Part shown: one piece after another, positions 1-8,911 of the stretch
How the letters are laid out: each line of letters begins with the position of its first letter
Numbering within the stretch: position 1 is the first letter of the stretch
Source of the DNA: an uncultured Oscillospiraceae bacterium
Lineage (GTDB): Bacteria > Bacillota > Clostridia > Oscillospirales > Ruminococcaceae
Length of the DNA: 64,000 nt
Direction of reading: 5' to 3'
Assembly (NCBI GenBank): GCA_934481385.1
Contig: CAKSPD010000003.1
Location: 1-64,000 of the forward strand
The notes under the pieces: generated by a model
Told to the model about the DNA's origin: nothing
Database searches by the model: none
The model's input: only the letters and a program-made list of their open reading frames with translations
Made by a program: the position numbers and the translations under genes

Positions 1-105
1 CCTTTTGAATCATGTGAAAGTTCTCTTAAAGAAAGACATTTGGTTACAGGCTTTGTTCTGTGAAACAGTTTCAAAAAAGTAAAATAAAAAAATTTTGGAA
101 ATCGC

Positions 106-134
106 TTGACAAACCGTTAATAATATGCTATAAT
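106..134 (+). promoter_or_regulatory. sigma-A promoter of the tRNA/5S transcript
   Basis: TTGACA at 106-111, a 17-bp spacer and TATAAT at 129-134 make a full consensus promoter 18 bp before tRNA-Lys. The A/T-tract DNA upstream resembles an UP element and is similar in style to the DNA before tRNA-Thr at 8.4 kb. The preceding 1-105 bases show no gene. Confidence 0.9.
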
Positions 135-152
135 AGTTATGTTGAGTTAAGA

Positions 153-228
153 GCGCCATTAGCTCAGTTGGTAGAGCAACTGACTCTTAATCAGTGGGTC
201 CTGGGTTCGAGTCCCCGATGGCGCACCA
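153..228 (+). tRNA. tRNA-Lys (anticodon CTT)
   Basis: Full cloverleaf: acceptor GCGCCAT pairs with ATGGCGC, the anticodon loop CTCTTAA gives CTT (reads AAG), the T-loop is GGTTCGAGTCC, and 3' CCA is encoded at 226-228. First gene of the tRNA/5S transcript. Confidence 0.97.
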
Positions 229-233
229 GTAAC

Positions 234-308
234 GGCCCGTTGGTCAAGCGGTTAAGACTCCGCCCTCTCACGGCGGCATCACCAGTTCGATTCTGGTACG
301 GGTCACCA
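234..308 (+). tRNA. tRNA-Glu (anticodon CTC)
   Basis: Acceptor GGCCCGT pairs with ACGGGTC (one G-T pair). The anticodon stem CCGCC/GGCGG encloses loop CTCTCAC, giving CTC (reads GAG). CCA is encoded at 306-308. It lies 5 nt after tRNA-Lys. Confidence 0.96.
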
Positions 309-320
309 AAGTTTTTTAAA

Positions 321-437
<117 letters not shown>

Positions 438-444
438 CTTACAT

Positions 445-520
445 TCCTCAATAGCTCAGTCGGTAGAGCATGCGGCTGTTAACCGCAGGGTCGTTGGTTC
501 GAGTCCAACTTGGGGAGCCA
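445..520 (+). tRNA. tRNA-Asn (anticodon GTT)
   Basis: Acceptor TCCTCAA pairs with TTGGGGA (one T-G pair). The anticodon stem TGCGG/CCGCA encloses CTGTTAA, giving GTT. Discriminator G, CCA encoded at 518-520. Last gene before the terminator. Confidence 0.97.
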
Positions 521-530
521 TATAAAATAA

Positions 531-566
531 GGTGAACTTTTAAAGAGTTCACCTTTTATTTTTGCA
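531..566 (+). terminator. Rho-independent terminator of the tRNA/5S operon
   Basis: Stem GGTGAACT (531-538) with AGTTCACC (546-553), then a T-rich tail. It abuts the convergent gene ending at 568. Confidence 0.88.
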
Positions 567-567
567 T

Positions 568-1188
568 TTAAGACTGTCTTATATAGATTATATCGCTGTA
601 AAGAGTATATTTTACTTGATTATCAGTAATATTAATCTGATTAAAGCCATATTCTTTAGTATAATTCATAAAAGAACAGATATATTTTCTCAGCAGTTCA
701 AAATTGCTTTTCATTCTGAGATTTTCTTCAGGATTATTTCCGTCACATACAACATACAATCTGTTAAGCATCTGTTTTCTTTTACCCTGAGATTGATGAG
801 CATAAAACCATTGTATCATCTGATTTTTACCGTTTCTTTGTTTAAGATTGAAAGGCTTTTCTGACAGAGCTTTAGGATATACGGTCAATTTTACATCAAA
901 AGGAATGTTGTTTATATAGATATCAACATCGTGATTTCTTATATCCTTTTCGTGAACAGCTCCATAATCGCAGAAAAGATATTCACATTGTACCGACGTA
1001 TAATAATTATACCAGCGATGCAGGGCATAATCTCTGTTTACATTGTTTCTGCTGATTAAATTCAGACATTCATCAAGAGTCTTTGCGTTATAGATGAAAT
1101 TGGTTGAACTGTCATTTCTGTTATCCTGAATTTTCCAATCCGAAGAAATCATATTCAGGCATCTTTTTAAATCTGATTCGATATTCAT
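568..1188 (-). CDS. Uncharacterised protein with PD-(D/E)XK nuclease-like motif
   Basis: 206 residues, no signal peptide or membrane segment. I do not recognise a named family. What can be seen: an Asp-rich beta-hairpin-like stretch (HDVDIYI, about residues 86-92) followed nine residues later by FDVKLT, giving the D...D-x-K arrangement of the PD-(D/E)XK nuclease core, with a Glu (about residue 69) in the region expected for the preceding helix. A conserved-looking Lys/Gln/Trp stretch (QMIQWFYAHQSQGKRK) follows. The ATG at 1188 is chosen because AAAGGAG lies 8 nt upstream; a GTG two codons earlier would be too close. It follows thrS on the same strand. A nuclease role is inferred from the motif only; no methylase, toxin partner or other defence gene is adjacent. 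Confidence 0.6.
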   Translation of the reverse strand: MNIESDLKRCLNMISSDWKIQDNRNDSSTNFIYNAKTLDECLNLISRNNVNRDYALHRWYNYYTSVQCEYLFCDYGAVHEKDIRNHDVDIYINNIPFDVKLTVYPKALSEKPFNLKQRNGKNQMIQWFYAHQSQGKRKQMLNRLYVVCDGNNPEENLRMKSNFELLRKYICSFMNYTKEYGFNQINITDNQVKYTLYSDIIYIRQS

Positions 1189-1209
1189 TTTCACTTCTCC
1201 TTTAATTTA

Positions 1210-1246
1210 AAGAGCTGTATTAATATTATAATACAGCTCTTTTTTA
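1210..1246. terminator. 13-bp perfect inverted repeat between thrS and the next gene
   Basis: AAGAGCTGTATTA (1210-1222) pairs perfectly with 1229-1241 across a 6-nt loop. The T-run lies on the plus side (TTTTTTATTTT), so it looks like a plus-strand terminator between two minus-strand genes. On the minus strand it is followed only by TTTAAATT and would be a weaker terminator after thrS. Confidence 0.6.
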
Positions 1247-1248
1247 TT

Positions 1249-3195
1249 TTACTTTACTTTTTTTGCAATATCATCAAGAAGTTTTTCAAGGAGCTGTGCC
1301 TGAGTCATAGAGCCTAAATCTCCCTCACGTCTTGAACGTACTGAAACAGTATTGCCTTCAACTTCCTTATCGCCGATTGTAAGCATAATCGGGAGTTTTT
1401 CGATAGATGCAGAACGGATTTTATATCCTACCTTTTCAGCTCTGTCATCAATTGAAGCACGTATTCCGGCAGTCTGAAGCTTTTCAAGAAGTGCATCGCA
1501 GTATTCAAGGTGACGGTCAGCGACAGGAATTATTCTTACCTGTTCAGGAGCTACCCAAAGCGGTAATGCACCGGCATAATGTTCAATCATATATGCAAGA
1601 GTACGTTCATAACAGCCGAGTGAAGTTCTGTGGATAATATAAGGAGTTTTCTTAGTGCCGTCAACATCAACATATTCCATACCGAATCTCTTTGCAAGGA
1701 GCATATCAATCTGAATGGTTACAAGAGTATCCTCCTTGCCATAAACATTTTTATACTGAATATCAAGCTTAGGGCCATAGAAAGCAGCTTCATCAATTCC
1801 GATTGTATAAGGAACTTCAAGGTGTTCAAGTATTTTTGCCATAACAGACTGAGCTTCATTCCACTGTTCAGCAGTTCCTTCATACTTATTGTTAGGGTTA
1901 GCAGGGTCCCACTGTGAAAATCTGAATGTACAGTCATCAAGCAGTCCTACTGTTTCGAGCATATATTTTGCAAGATTAAGACAGTCTTTAAATTCTTCTT
2001 CAAGCTGTTCCGGACGAAGTATAAGATGTCCTTCAGAAATAGTAAACTGACGAACTCTTATAAGACCATGCATTTCACCGCTGTCTTCTTTACGGAAAAG
2101 TGTTGAAGTTTCACCAAGCCTCATAGGCAGATCACGATATGAACGCTGTCTGTTGAGGAATACCTGATACTGGAAAGGACATGTCATAGGGCGGAGTGCA
2201 AAACATTCTTTTGTTTCATCATAAGGGTCACCAAGTATAAACATACCGTCAAGATAGTGGTCCCAGTGACCTGAAATTTTATAAAATTCTCTCTTTGCCA
2301 TAAACGGAGTTTTTGTGAGGAGATAGCCATGTTTCTGTTCAACATCTTCAACCCATCTCTGAAGTGTCTGAATAACTCTTGCACCCTTAGGAAGAATGAT
2401 AGGAAGTCCCTGACCTACAACATCAACAGTTGTGAAGTATTCAAGTTCACGTCCGAGCTTGTTATGGTCACGAAGTTTAGCTTCTTCACGCTGTTTTATA
2501 TCTGCCTCAAGGTCTGCATTTTTCGGGTATGCTGTACCGTATACACGGGAAAGCATTTTATTTTTTTCAGAACCTCTCCAGTATGCACCGGTACATGAAA
2601 GCAATTTGAAAGCCTTTACAGGAGCAGTTGTCATAAGGTGAGGGCCGGCACACAAATCTGTGAATTCACCCTGCTTATAGAATGAAATTGATTCGCCTTT
2701 ATCAGCATGTTCATGACAGAGTTCAACTTTATATGGCTCATTCATTTCTTCAAGCTTAGCGATAGCATCAGCCGGAGCGAGTTCAAACTGTTCGAGAGGA
2801 AGATTTTCCTTTACGATTTTTTTCATTTCTGATTCGATTTTTTCAAGTTCTTCAGAAGTGAAAGGCTTTTCAATGTCAAAGTCATAATAGAAACCGTTGT
2901 CGATAGCAGGGCCTATTGCAAGTTTAGTATCAGGATAAAGTCTTTTTACAGCCTGTGCAAGAATATGAGATGCCGTATGCCAGAAAGCCTTTTTGCCTTC
3001 AATTGAATCAAATGTACATACTTCAAAATCGCAGTCATTTTCAATAACTGTTCTGAGGTCTTTGACTTCTCCGTTTATCTTTACGCAACATGAAGCCTTG
3101 TAAAGACCCATTCCGATACCCTTGATTATTTCACTTGCGGGCATAGCGGATTCAATTTCTCTGATACTGCCGTCTTTAAGTGTTAATTTAATCAT
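1249..3195 (-). CDS. thrS: Threonyl-tRNA synthetase
   Basis: 648 residues, full length. Charges tRNA-Thr and edits mischarged Ser-tRNA. N-terminal TGS domain (about 1-61), second additional editing domain with HTASH (His73, His77) and the NGFYYDF block, class II catalytic core with motif 2 (FRKEDSGEMHGLIRVRQF) and motif 3 around the LGCYERTLAYMIEH segment, then the anticodon-binding domain beginning near WVAPEQVRIIPV. The start is the ATG at 3195 with AAGGAG about 10 nt upstream; the TTG three codons earlier overlaps that site. It is the second gene behind the T-box at 3752-3997, after the DinB-like gene with a 32-nt gap, so both should respond to uncharged tRNA-Thr. Confidence 0.98.
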   Translation of the reverse strand: MIKLTLKDGSIREIESAMPASEIIKGIGMGLYKASCCVKINGEVKDLRTVIENDCDFEVCTFDSIEGKKAFWHTASHILAQAVKRLYPDTKLAIGPAIDNGFYYDFDIEKPFTSEELEKIESEMKKIVKENLPLEQFELAPADAIAKLEEMNEPYKVELCHEHADKGESISFYKQGEFTDLCAGPHLMTTAPVKAFKLLSCTGAYWRGSEKNKMLSRVYGTAYPKNADLEADIKQREEAKLRDHNKLGRELEYFTTVDVVGQGLPIILPKGARVIQTLQRWVEDVEQKHGYLLTKTPFMAKREFYKISGHWDHYLDGMFILGDPYDETKECFALRPMTCPFQYQVFLNRQRSYRDLPMRLGETSTLFRKEDSGEMHGLIRVRQFTISEGHLILRPEQLEEEFKDCLNLAKYMLETVGLLDDCTFRFSQWDPANPNNKYEGTAEQWNEAQSVMAKILEHLEVPYTIGIDEAAFYGPKLDIQYKNVYGKEDTLVTIQIDMLLAKRFGMEYVDVDGTKKTPYIIHRTSLGCYERTLAYMIEHYAGALPLWVAPEQVRIIPVADRHLEYCDALLEKLQTAGIRASIDDRAEKVGYKIRSASIEKLPIMLTIGDKEVEGNTVSVRSRREGDLGSMTQAQLLEKLLDDIAKKVK

Positions 3196-3227
3196 AATTT
3201 TCAAACTCCTTTATAAAATATTAATGA

Positions 3228-3731
3228 TTATTCATCAAACAAAACGCCTTTTTTATATTTTTCTTTTTCAAGACCTGTAAACATAGGAAATTTGTTTTGT
3301 TCAGAAATCGTTATTCCGTTAAGCATACCTGTATGGAACATCATATGCCTGAATTGTCCGAGAATCAATTCAAGGACAGTGTATTTGCAGTCTTTTGGAT
3401 ATTTATATAAATCGCTGTCACTGAGTGTATCAAGATATTTAAGAATTTTTTCTTCTGTATCTTTCATATATGAAAGCAGTTCGCAGTCTGTAAGAATAAC
3501 ATTACATGGTACATCGGGATTGTCCATATTTTCAATGCAGTGAAATTCAGGTTCTTTATAATCAAAAGGATTTATAAACCATTTATCCGCAGAATGAATT
3601 GTGTGATAAACATATCTCCATGCAAAAGCACCGCATAAAACGGAATTTCTGTCATAAGTTTTTATTGCGGTTTCAAGGTTGATGAAGTTTATTTTCATCT
3701 GTTGTTTTATAACGGAAATAAGGTTATTCAT
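3228..3731 (-). CDS. DinB-like / YfiT-type putative metalloenzyme
   Basis: 167 residues, predicted helical bundle. Three His positions fit the metal site of the DinB/YfiT/bacillithiol-transferase superfamily: YHTIHSADKW near residue 45 and QFRHMMFHTG near residue 133. This is recognised from the His pattern and length; the substrate is unknown. It is the first gene of the T-box-thrS transcript, with start ATG at 3731 and AAAGGAG upstream. Control of such a gene by a threonine T-box is unusual and is noted as a finding. It could alternatively be a small hydrolase of the same fold. Confidence 0.72.
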   Translation of the reverse strand: MNNLISVIKQQMKINFINLETAIKTYDRNSVLCGAFAWRYVYHTIHSADKWFINPFDYKEPEFHCIENMDNPDVPCNVILTDCELLSYMKDTEEKILKYLDTLSDSDLYKYPKDCKYTVLELILGQFRHMMFHTGMLNGITISEQNKFPMFTGLEKEKYKKGVLFDE

Positions 3732-3751
3732 AAAAATCTCCTTTCTTAAAC

Positions 3752-3997
3752 AAAAAATCCCTCAAACCGCAAAAGCAGTTCAAGGGACGACAAAAACAAT
3801 CGTGATTCCACCCTGATTCACACAGATTAACTGTATCTCATTAGCTCGGTAACGGGAGCAACCGCTGTTTATTAGACAGACTCAGAGGCGGTGTGCTTTT
3901 CCTTATACTGTTCAGTCCTCTCACCTTAATGACTGTTCTCTGTGGACGGTATATATATCTGAAAAAGCCTTCCTCATCAGCGTTTTAAATTATATTA
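3752..3997 (-). promoter_or_regulatory. T-box riboswitch, threonine-specific (DinB-like gene and thrS)
   Basis: The T-box antiterminator sequence AGGGTGGAATCACG lies at 3801-3814 and is followed by a terminator hairpin (3758-3788) with a T-run at 3752-3757. Stem I starts with GATGAGGAAGG and carries AGAGA- and GGTGAGAG-like elements. The best specifier candidate is ACC (Thr) at 3890-3892. The bulge TGGA would pair with a UCCA acceptor end, which is what the tRNA-Thr at 8532-8607 has. Transcription starts near 3997 from the promoter at 4004-4032. Confidence 0.92.
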
Positions 3998-4003
3998 TTG
4001 TAT

Positions 4004-4032
4004 ATATTATCATACTTTTATCGGATTGTCAA
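4004..4032 (-). promoter_or_regulatory. Promoter of the T-box/thrS operon
   Basis: TTGACA (4032-4027), 17-bp spacer, TAATAT (4009-4004) on the minus strand. It is divergent from the promoter at 4073-4101. Confidence 0.88.
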
Positions 4033-4072
4033 GTGTTTTTTTATAATTACTTTCAAAAAAGTTTTTTAAAAT

Positions 4073-4101
4073 TTGCAATAGCATAATTATTGTGATATAA
4101 T
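4073..4101 (+). promoter_or_regulatory. Promoter of the lipoprotein mannanase gene
   Basis: TTGCAA (4073-4078), 17-bp spacer with TGTGA before the -10, TATAAT (4096-4101), 31 bp before the ATG. Confidence 0.82.
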
Positions 4102-4131
4102 AAAAATAAAAATCAGAAATAATGAGGGATT

Positions 4132-5784
4132 ATGATGAACAGACAAAAAATTACGGCTGTTGCATGTTCGCTGTTGTCTGTACTTTCATTTTTTACAGGT
4201 TGTAAGAAGGTTGAAAATGCGGACAGTTTATCAGAAACTGTGACTGAAGAAGTTACTGAAACAACTTCTGAAACTCATATAAGTACACTTCCTGTTGAAA
4301 CCTATCCTGAATATCCGGTGACATATCCGGAAATAAAGCCGGCGGATACAGGAGTAAAATATCAGTCAGAGGACTGCAACTATGAAAATTTTAAAGTTGA
4401 TACACAGCTTTCGGGCTTTGAGGGAACAGGATATATAACAGGATTCAGCAATAAAAAACAGCTTGATTTCAAAGTAAATGCACCGACAAATCAGCATTAT
4501 GACCTTACTTTCTGTATATCTGCAACAAGTGAAGTATTGTGCTGTATTCAGATTAACGGAAAGGAATCAGGTCAGTTCCGCACAAATTCCGAGGGAAAGT
4601 TCACGAGAATAACAATGCATGGTGTTTTTCTTACGGAGGGAAATTCAACGGTTTCAATATCATCTGACGGCGGAGAAATGGCTGTTGATTATCTTGAGAT
4701 TTCAAATAATACATCTCTCAAGGATATAGAATATGATACTGATGTCACACTTTCAAATACAAAGGCTGATAAGTCTGCTAAGGAGCTTATGAAATTCCTT
4801 TCAGATAATTACGGAAAGTATGTAATATCAGGACAGTATGCCTCCGACAGCACAAACAGTGAAATTGACATTATATATTCTGTTACAGGAAAGAAACCTG
4901 TTATAAGGTTTTCAGCACTTGAAACATCATATGCAAGCTATGATGAAAGTTTCAAGGATATAGATGCATGTGCTGAATGGTACAGAGAGGGTGGAATAGT
5001 TGGCCTTATGTGGTATTGGCGTTCCCCTGATGAAAATGCATCTGTTTATGCGAATGAAACGGATTTCAGAATTTCAAAGGCTGTTACTGATATTGATATT
5101 TCTTGTATGACTCAGGAGGAAATCCGTGGACTATACGGAGAGGGAAAAATATCAAAAGAATGTTACGGAATGATTCTTGATATAGATAATATGGCAGGTC
5201 AGCTTATGTCACTTAAAGATAAGGGAATACCTGTCCTATGGAGACCTCTGCATGAGGCATCAGGAGATTGGTTCTGGTGGGGAGCAGACGGAGCTGAAAA
5301 TTATTGCTGGCTGTGGAAACTTATGTATACAAGAATGACTGAATATTTTGAACTTGATAATCTTATCTGGATATGGAACGGTCAGAGCAAGGAATATATA
5401 GTTCCCTCAGATACCTTTGATATAGCGTCAGTTGATATATATATTTCACCTGATAAGGAATACGGAAGTCAGTATGAATATTTTGCATCACTTCAGGAAC
5501 TTCTCGGAAAGGATAAGCTTATTGCGTTGAGTGAATGCAGTTCTGTTCCCGATATAGATTCTGTATTCAGGGATAATTCTGTATGGTCATTTTTCGGATT
5601 GTGGTACGGTGAATATCTTTCTGATGACAAACAGAATATTTCCGAAAAGTATATGACAAAAGAGTATCTTATAAAGAATTACAATTCAGCAGGAACTATG
5701 ACACTTGACCAGTATCAGAAACTTACAGGCTATGAAGAACCTCCGGCAACAGAAAATACTACTGAACCTGAACCAACTACATAA
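4132..5784 (+). CDS. Lipid-anchored CBM35-GH26 beta-mannanase
   Basis: 550 residues. Signal peptide with a lipobox ending FFTGC (Cys about 24), then a Thr/Glu-rich linker, a CBM35-like beta-sandwich (about 75-205; starts KYQSEDC and ends VDYLEI) and a GH26 barrel (about 220-515). Catalytic acid/base Glu375 lies in WRPLHEASGDWFWWG; the likely nucleophile is Glu468 in ALSECSS. Family knowledge: hydrolysis of beta-1,4-mannan. The C-terminus is a short Pro/Thr/Glu tail with no dockerin, so the enzyme should stay on the membrane surface, unlike the dockerin-bearing GH26 at 39.6 kb. Single-gene unit with its own promoter and terminator. CBM assignment is less certain than GH26. Confidence 0.92.
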   Translation: MMNRQKITAVACSLLSVLSFFTGCKKVENADSLSETVTEEVTETTSETHISTLPVETYPEYPVTYPEIKPADTGVKYQSEDCNYENFKVDTQLSGFEGTGYITGFSNKKQLDFKVNAPTNQHYDLTFCISATSEVLCCIQINGKESGQFRTNSEGKFTRITMHGVFLTEGNSTVSISSDGGEMAVDYLEISNNTSLKDIEYDTDVTLSNTKADKSAKELMKFLSDNYGKYVISGQYASDSTNSEIDIIYSVTGKKPVIRFSALETSYASYDESFKDIDACAEWYREGGIVGLMWYWRSPDENASVYANETDFRISKAVTDIDISCMTQEEIRGLYGEGKISKECYGMILDIDNMAGQLMSLKDKGIPVLWRPLHEASGDWFWWGADGAENYCWLWKLMYTRMTEYFELDNLIWIWNGQSKEYIVPSDTFDIASVDIYISPDKEYGSQYEYFASLQELLGKDKLIALSECSSVPDIDSVFRDNSVWSFFGLWYGEYLSDDKQNISEKYMTKEYLIKNYNSAGTMTLDQYQKLTGYEEPPATENTTEPEPTT

Positions 5785-5790
5785 TAAAAA

Positions 5791-5826
5791 GGCGGACAAT
5801 ATAATATTGTCCGCCTGAATTTTTTT
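5791..5826. terminator. Bidirectional terminator between the GH26 gene and guaB
   Basis: GGCGGACAATAT pairs with ATATTGTCCGCC (5791-5816). T-runs follow on both strands, serving the two convergent genes. Confidence 0.9.
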
Positions 5827-5836
5827 CTGATTATAA

Positions 5837-7408
<1,572 letters not shown>

Positions 7409-7437
7409 TTAATAACAGTTCAATTTATGCACAATGC

Positions 7438-8046
7438 TTAAAGAACATACGGTTTCCCGTCAATTGTGTATATATAGAGCTGTTGTGCCCCTGCTTTTTC
7501 AGTGAGGGAAATATCTTTTCCGTCAGCAGTACAGGTTATATCAGCTTCAACAAGTTTGCGTTTTTCGATTTTTGAAGAAGTTCCCTCAGCAGAAGCATCA
7601 AGAAGTTCATCAATTTCATCAAAGTATGAATATACGTCCTTATCCTGTTCTGTAACGCAGGAAGTAATTTTTATATTTTTAAATTCATAATTATCAGTTT
7701 CGAGAACGTTTCCCATTGTATCATAATTTGATTTCAGGAAATCCTTTACAGAGTCAAAATCATAAGTTTTAGTAAGATAGTCAAGATAAGCAGGATATGA
7801 ATTTTGTTTTGCAAGTTCTTCGTCCTGTTTTTCAATTGAATAATAGTAGTTTACTATTGCATCAGCTTCTTCATTAGTAAGAAAATGATTGTCAAATTCT
7901 ATTGAAAAAGGAAGATTGCTTTCTGTTTCTGAAACCATATTTTTACCGTATTCGAGCCTTACAGAACCGTTTTTTTCTTCCTTGCAGGCAGTAAGAGAAA
8001 GCATAGCTATCGCCATAGAAAGACATAATGCCTTTTTTAGAATCAT
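7438..8046 (-). CDS. Putative lipoprotein of unknown function
   Basis: 202 residues. The N-terminus is a classic lipoprotein signal (Lys-Lys, hydrophobic core, LTAC lipobox at about 18-21). The mature part is hydrophilic and acidic, without a domain I recognise; the last 40 residues look like beta strands (VEADITCTADGKDISL, then a strand ending KPYVL). Start ATG at 8046 with AAAGGAG upstream. Transcribed alone from the promoter at 8088-8116. Likely anchored on the outer face of the membrane. Confidence 0.82.
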   Translation of the reverse strand: MILKKALCLSMAIAMLSLTACKEEKNGSVRLEYGKNMVSETESNLPFSIEFDNHFLTNEEADAIVNYYYSIEKQDEELAKQNSYPAYLDYLTKTYDFDSVKDFLKSNYDTMGNVLETDNYEFKNIKITSCVTEQDKDVYSYFDEIDELLDASAEGTSSKIEKRKLVEADITCTADGKDISLTEKAGAQQLYIYTIDGKPYVL

Positions 8047-8087
8047 TTTTTAAATACTCCTTTATTATAGTTTGCTTATTTATAATA

Positions 8088-8116
8088 ATTATAGTCTTAA
8101 TATCGGGTTATGTCAA
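8088..8116 (-). promoter_or_regulatory. Promoter of the 202-residue lipoprotein gene
   Basis: TTGACA (8116-8111), 17-bp spacer, TATAAT (8093-8088). A second TTGACA lies upstream of it. Confidence 0.87.
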
Positions 8117-8160
8117 GAATATTTTTCAACTTGTCAATATTTAACGAATTTTGTTTTTGA

Positions 8161-8180
8161 TTTTGTATAATTATACAAAA
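8161..8180. repeat. 20-bp perfect palindrome, possible operator
   Basis: TTTTGTATAATTATACAAAA is its own reverse complement, and the symmetry continues outward (TTTGAT / ATCAAA, one base out of register). It lies between the divergent lipoprotein and tRNA-Pro promoters, 14 bp before the tRNA-Pro -35 box. No T-run follows, so a protein-binding site is more likely than a terminator. Confidence 0.55.
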
Positions 8181-8193
8181 ATCAAATTTCCTA

Positions 8194-8222
8194 TTGACTT
8201 TTGCAGAATTATGTATTATAAT
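8194..8222 (+). promoter_or_regulatory. tRNA-Pro promoter
   Basis: TTGACT, 17-bp spacer, TATAAT at 8217-8222, 27 bp before the tRNA. Confidence 0.88.
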
Positions 8223-8249
8223 ATTAAAGTCGGTGAAAAGAAAAAATAT

Positions 8250-8323
8250 CGAGGTGTAACTCAGCTTGGTAGAGTGCTTGGTTTGGGACCAAGATGCCGC
8301 AGGTTCGAGTCCTGTCACCTCGA
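8250..8323 (+). tRNA. tRNA-Pro (anticodon TGG)
   Basis: Acceptor CGAGGTG pairs with CACCTCG; anticodon stem CTTGG/CCAAG encloses TTTGGGA, giving TGG. Discriminator A at 8323. The next bases are CTC, so CCA is not encoded, unlike the other five tRNAs in the window. Confidence 0.96.
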
Positions 8324-8397
8324 CTCATTCAGAGGGAGTTATTTTACTCCCGCTGAACTTCACTGAAATATTTTCTGAAAAATTTTTTGAAAAGTAC

Positions 8398-8426
8398 TTG
8401 ACAAATCAAAAAATGTGTGATATAAT
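8398..8426 (+). promoter_or_regulatory. Upstream copy of the tRNA-Thr promoter
   Basis: TTGACA (8398-8403), 17 bp, TATAAT (8421-8426). Fully consensus, but the next gene is over 100 bp away, after the second copy. Confidence 0.85.
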
Positions 8427-8483
8427 AATTAAGTCGCATAGAGATGTTCAAAAAATTTCCTGAAAAAAAGTTTTTGAAACTAC

Positions 8484-8512
8484 TTGACAAATCAGAAAAT
8501 ATGTGATATAAT
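8484..8512 (+). promoter_or_regulatory. Proximal tRNA-Thr promoter
   Basis: TTGACA (8484-8489), 17 bp, TATAAT (8507-8512), 19 bp before tRNA-Thr. Confidence 0.9.
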
Positions 8513-8531
8513 AATTAAGTTAATTGTTAAG

Positions 8532-8607
8532 GCTGGTGTAGCTCAGTTGGTAGAGCAGCTGATTTGTAATCAGCAGGTCGGGGGTTCGAGTCCGTCCACC
8601 AGCTCCA
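8532..8607 (+). tRNA. tRNA-Thr (anticodon TGT)
   Basis: Acceptor GCTGGTG pairs with CACCAGC; anticodon stem GCTGA/TCAGC encloses TTTGTAA, giving TGT. Discriminator T and encoded CCA at 8605-8607, matching the TGGA bulge of the threonine T-box at 3.8 kb. Confidence 0.97.
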
Positions 8608-8636
8608 TTCTATCTCTTTTATAAGATAGAATTTTT
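8607..8636 (+). terminator. Terminator-like hairpin between tRNA-Thr and tRNA-Tyr
   Basis: ATTCTATC / GATAGAAT around an 8-10 nt loop, then TTTTTTT. tRNA-Tyr begins 17 bp later with no room for its own promoter, so the hairpin is either leaky or a processing signal. Confidence 0.7.
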
Positions 8637-8652
8637 TTGAAAAAAATAATAT

Positions 8653-8737
8653 GGGAGAGTTCCCGAGTGGCCAAAGGGGGCAGACTGTAAATCTGTTGCT
8701 TCTAGCTTCGATGGTTCGAATCCATCCTCTCCCACCA
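8653..8737 (+). tRNA. tRNA-Tyr (anticodon GTA)
   Basis: Class II tRNA with a long variable arm (TGCTTCTAGCTTCGA). Acceptor GGGAGAG pairs with CTCTCCC; the anticodon loop CTGTAAA gives GTA. CCA encoded at 8735-8737. Confidence 0.96.
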
Positions 8738-8753
8738 TTATTTTTTACGTTCC

Positions 8754-8819
8754 CGCATTATATGCGGTTTTTTTATTCCTTTGTCAGACCTTGCATTTTT
8801 TGCAGGGGTTTTTTTATTT
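8754..8819 (+). terminator. Tandem terminators after tRNA-Tyr
   Basis: First hairpin CCGCATTATATGCGG with seven Ts, then CCTTGCATTTTTTGCAGGGG with seven Ts. Both are plus-strand intrinsic terminators. The rest of 8820-8911 holds only the leader of the next gene. Confidence 0.85.
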
Positions 8820-8911
8820 CCGGAAAAAAAGTATATTTCAATTAAAATATATCCTGTTTGTTCAGAAATATATGATTATTGCACTGCTTAATGCTAAGGA
8901 GATAGTTTTAT

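Larger units (their letters stand above)
8372..8520 (+). repeat. Direct duplication of a tRNA promoter region
   Basis: About 63 bp at 8372-8434 recurs with few changes at 8456-8520. Each copy holds an A/T-tract upstream element (CTGAAAAA...TTTTTGAAA), TTGACAAATCA and GTGATATAATAATTAAGT. The copies are 86 bp apart. About 20 bp of unrelated DNA lies between them and no RNA gene. Confidence 0.85.

Noticed and set aside
8331..8355. GGGAGT...ACTCCC hairpin after tRNA-Pro as a terminator
   Set aside because: No T-run follows, so it is not called as an intrinsic terminator, though it may help end the transcript.
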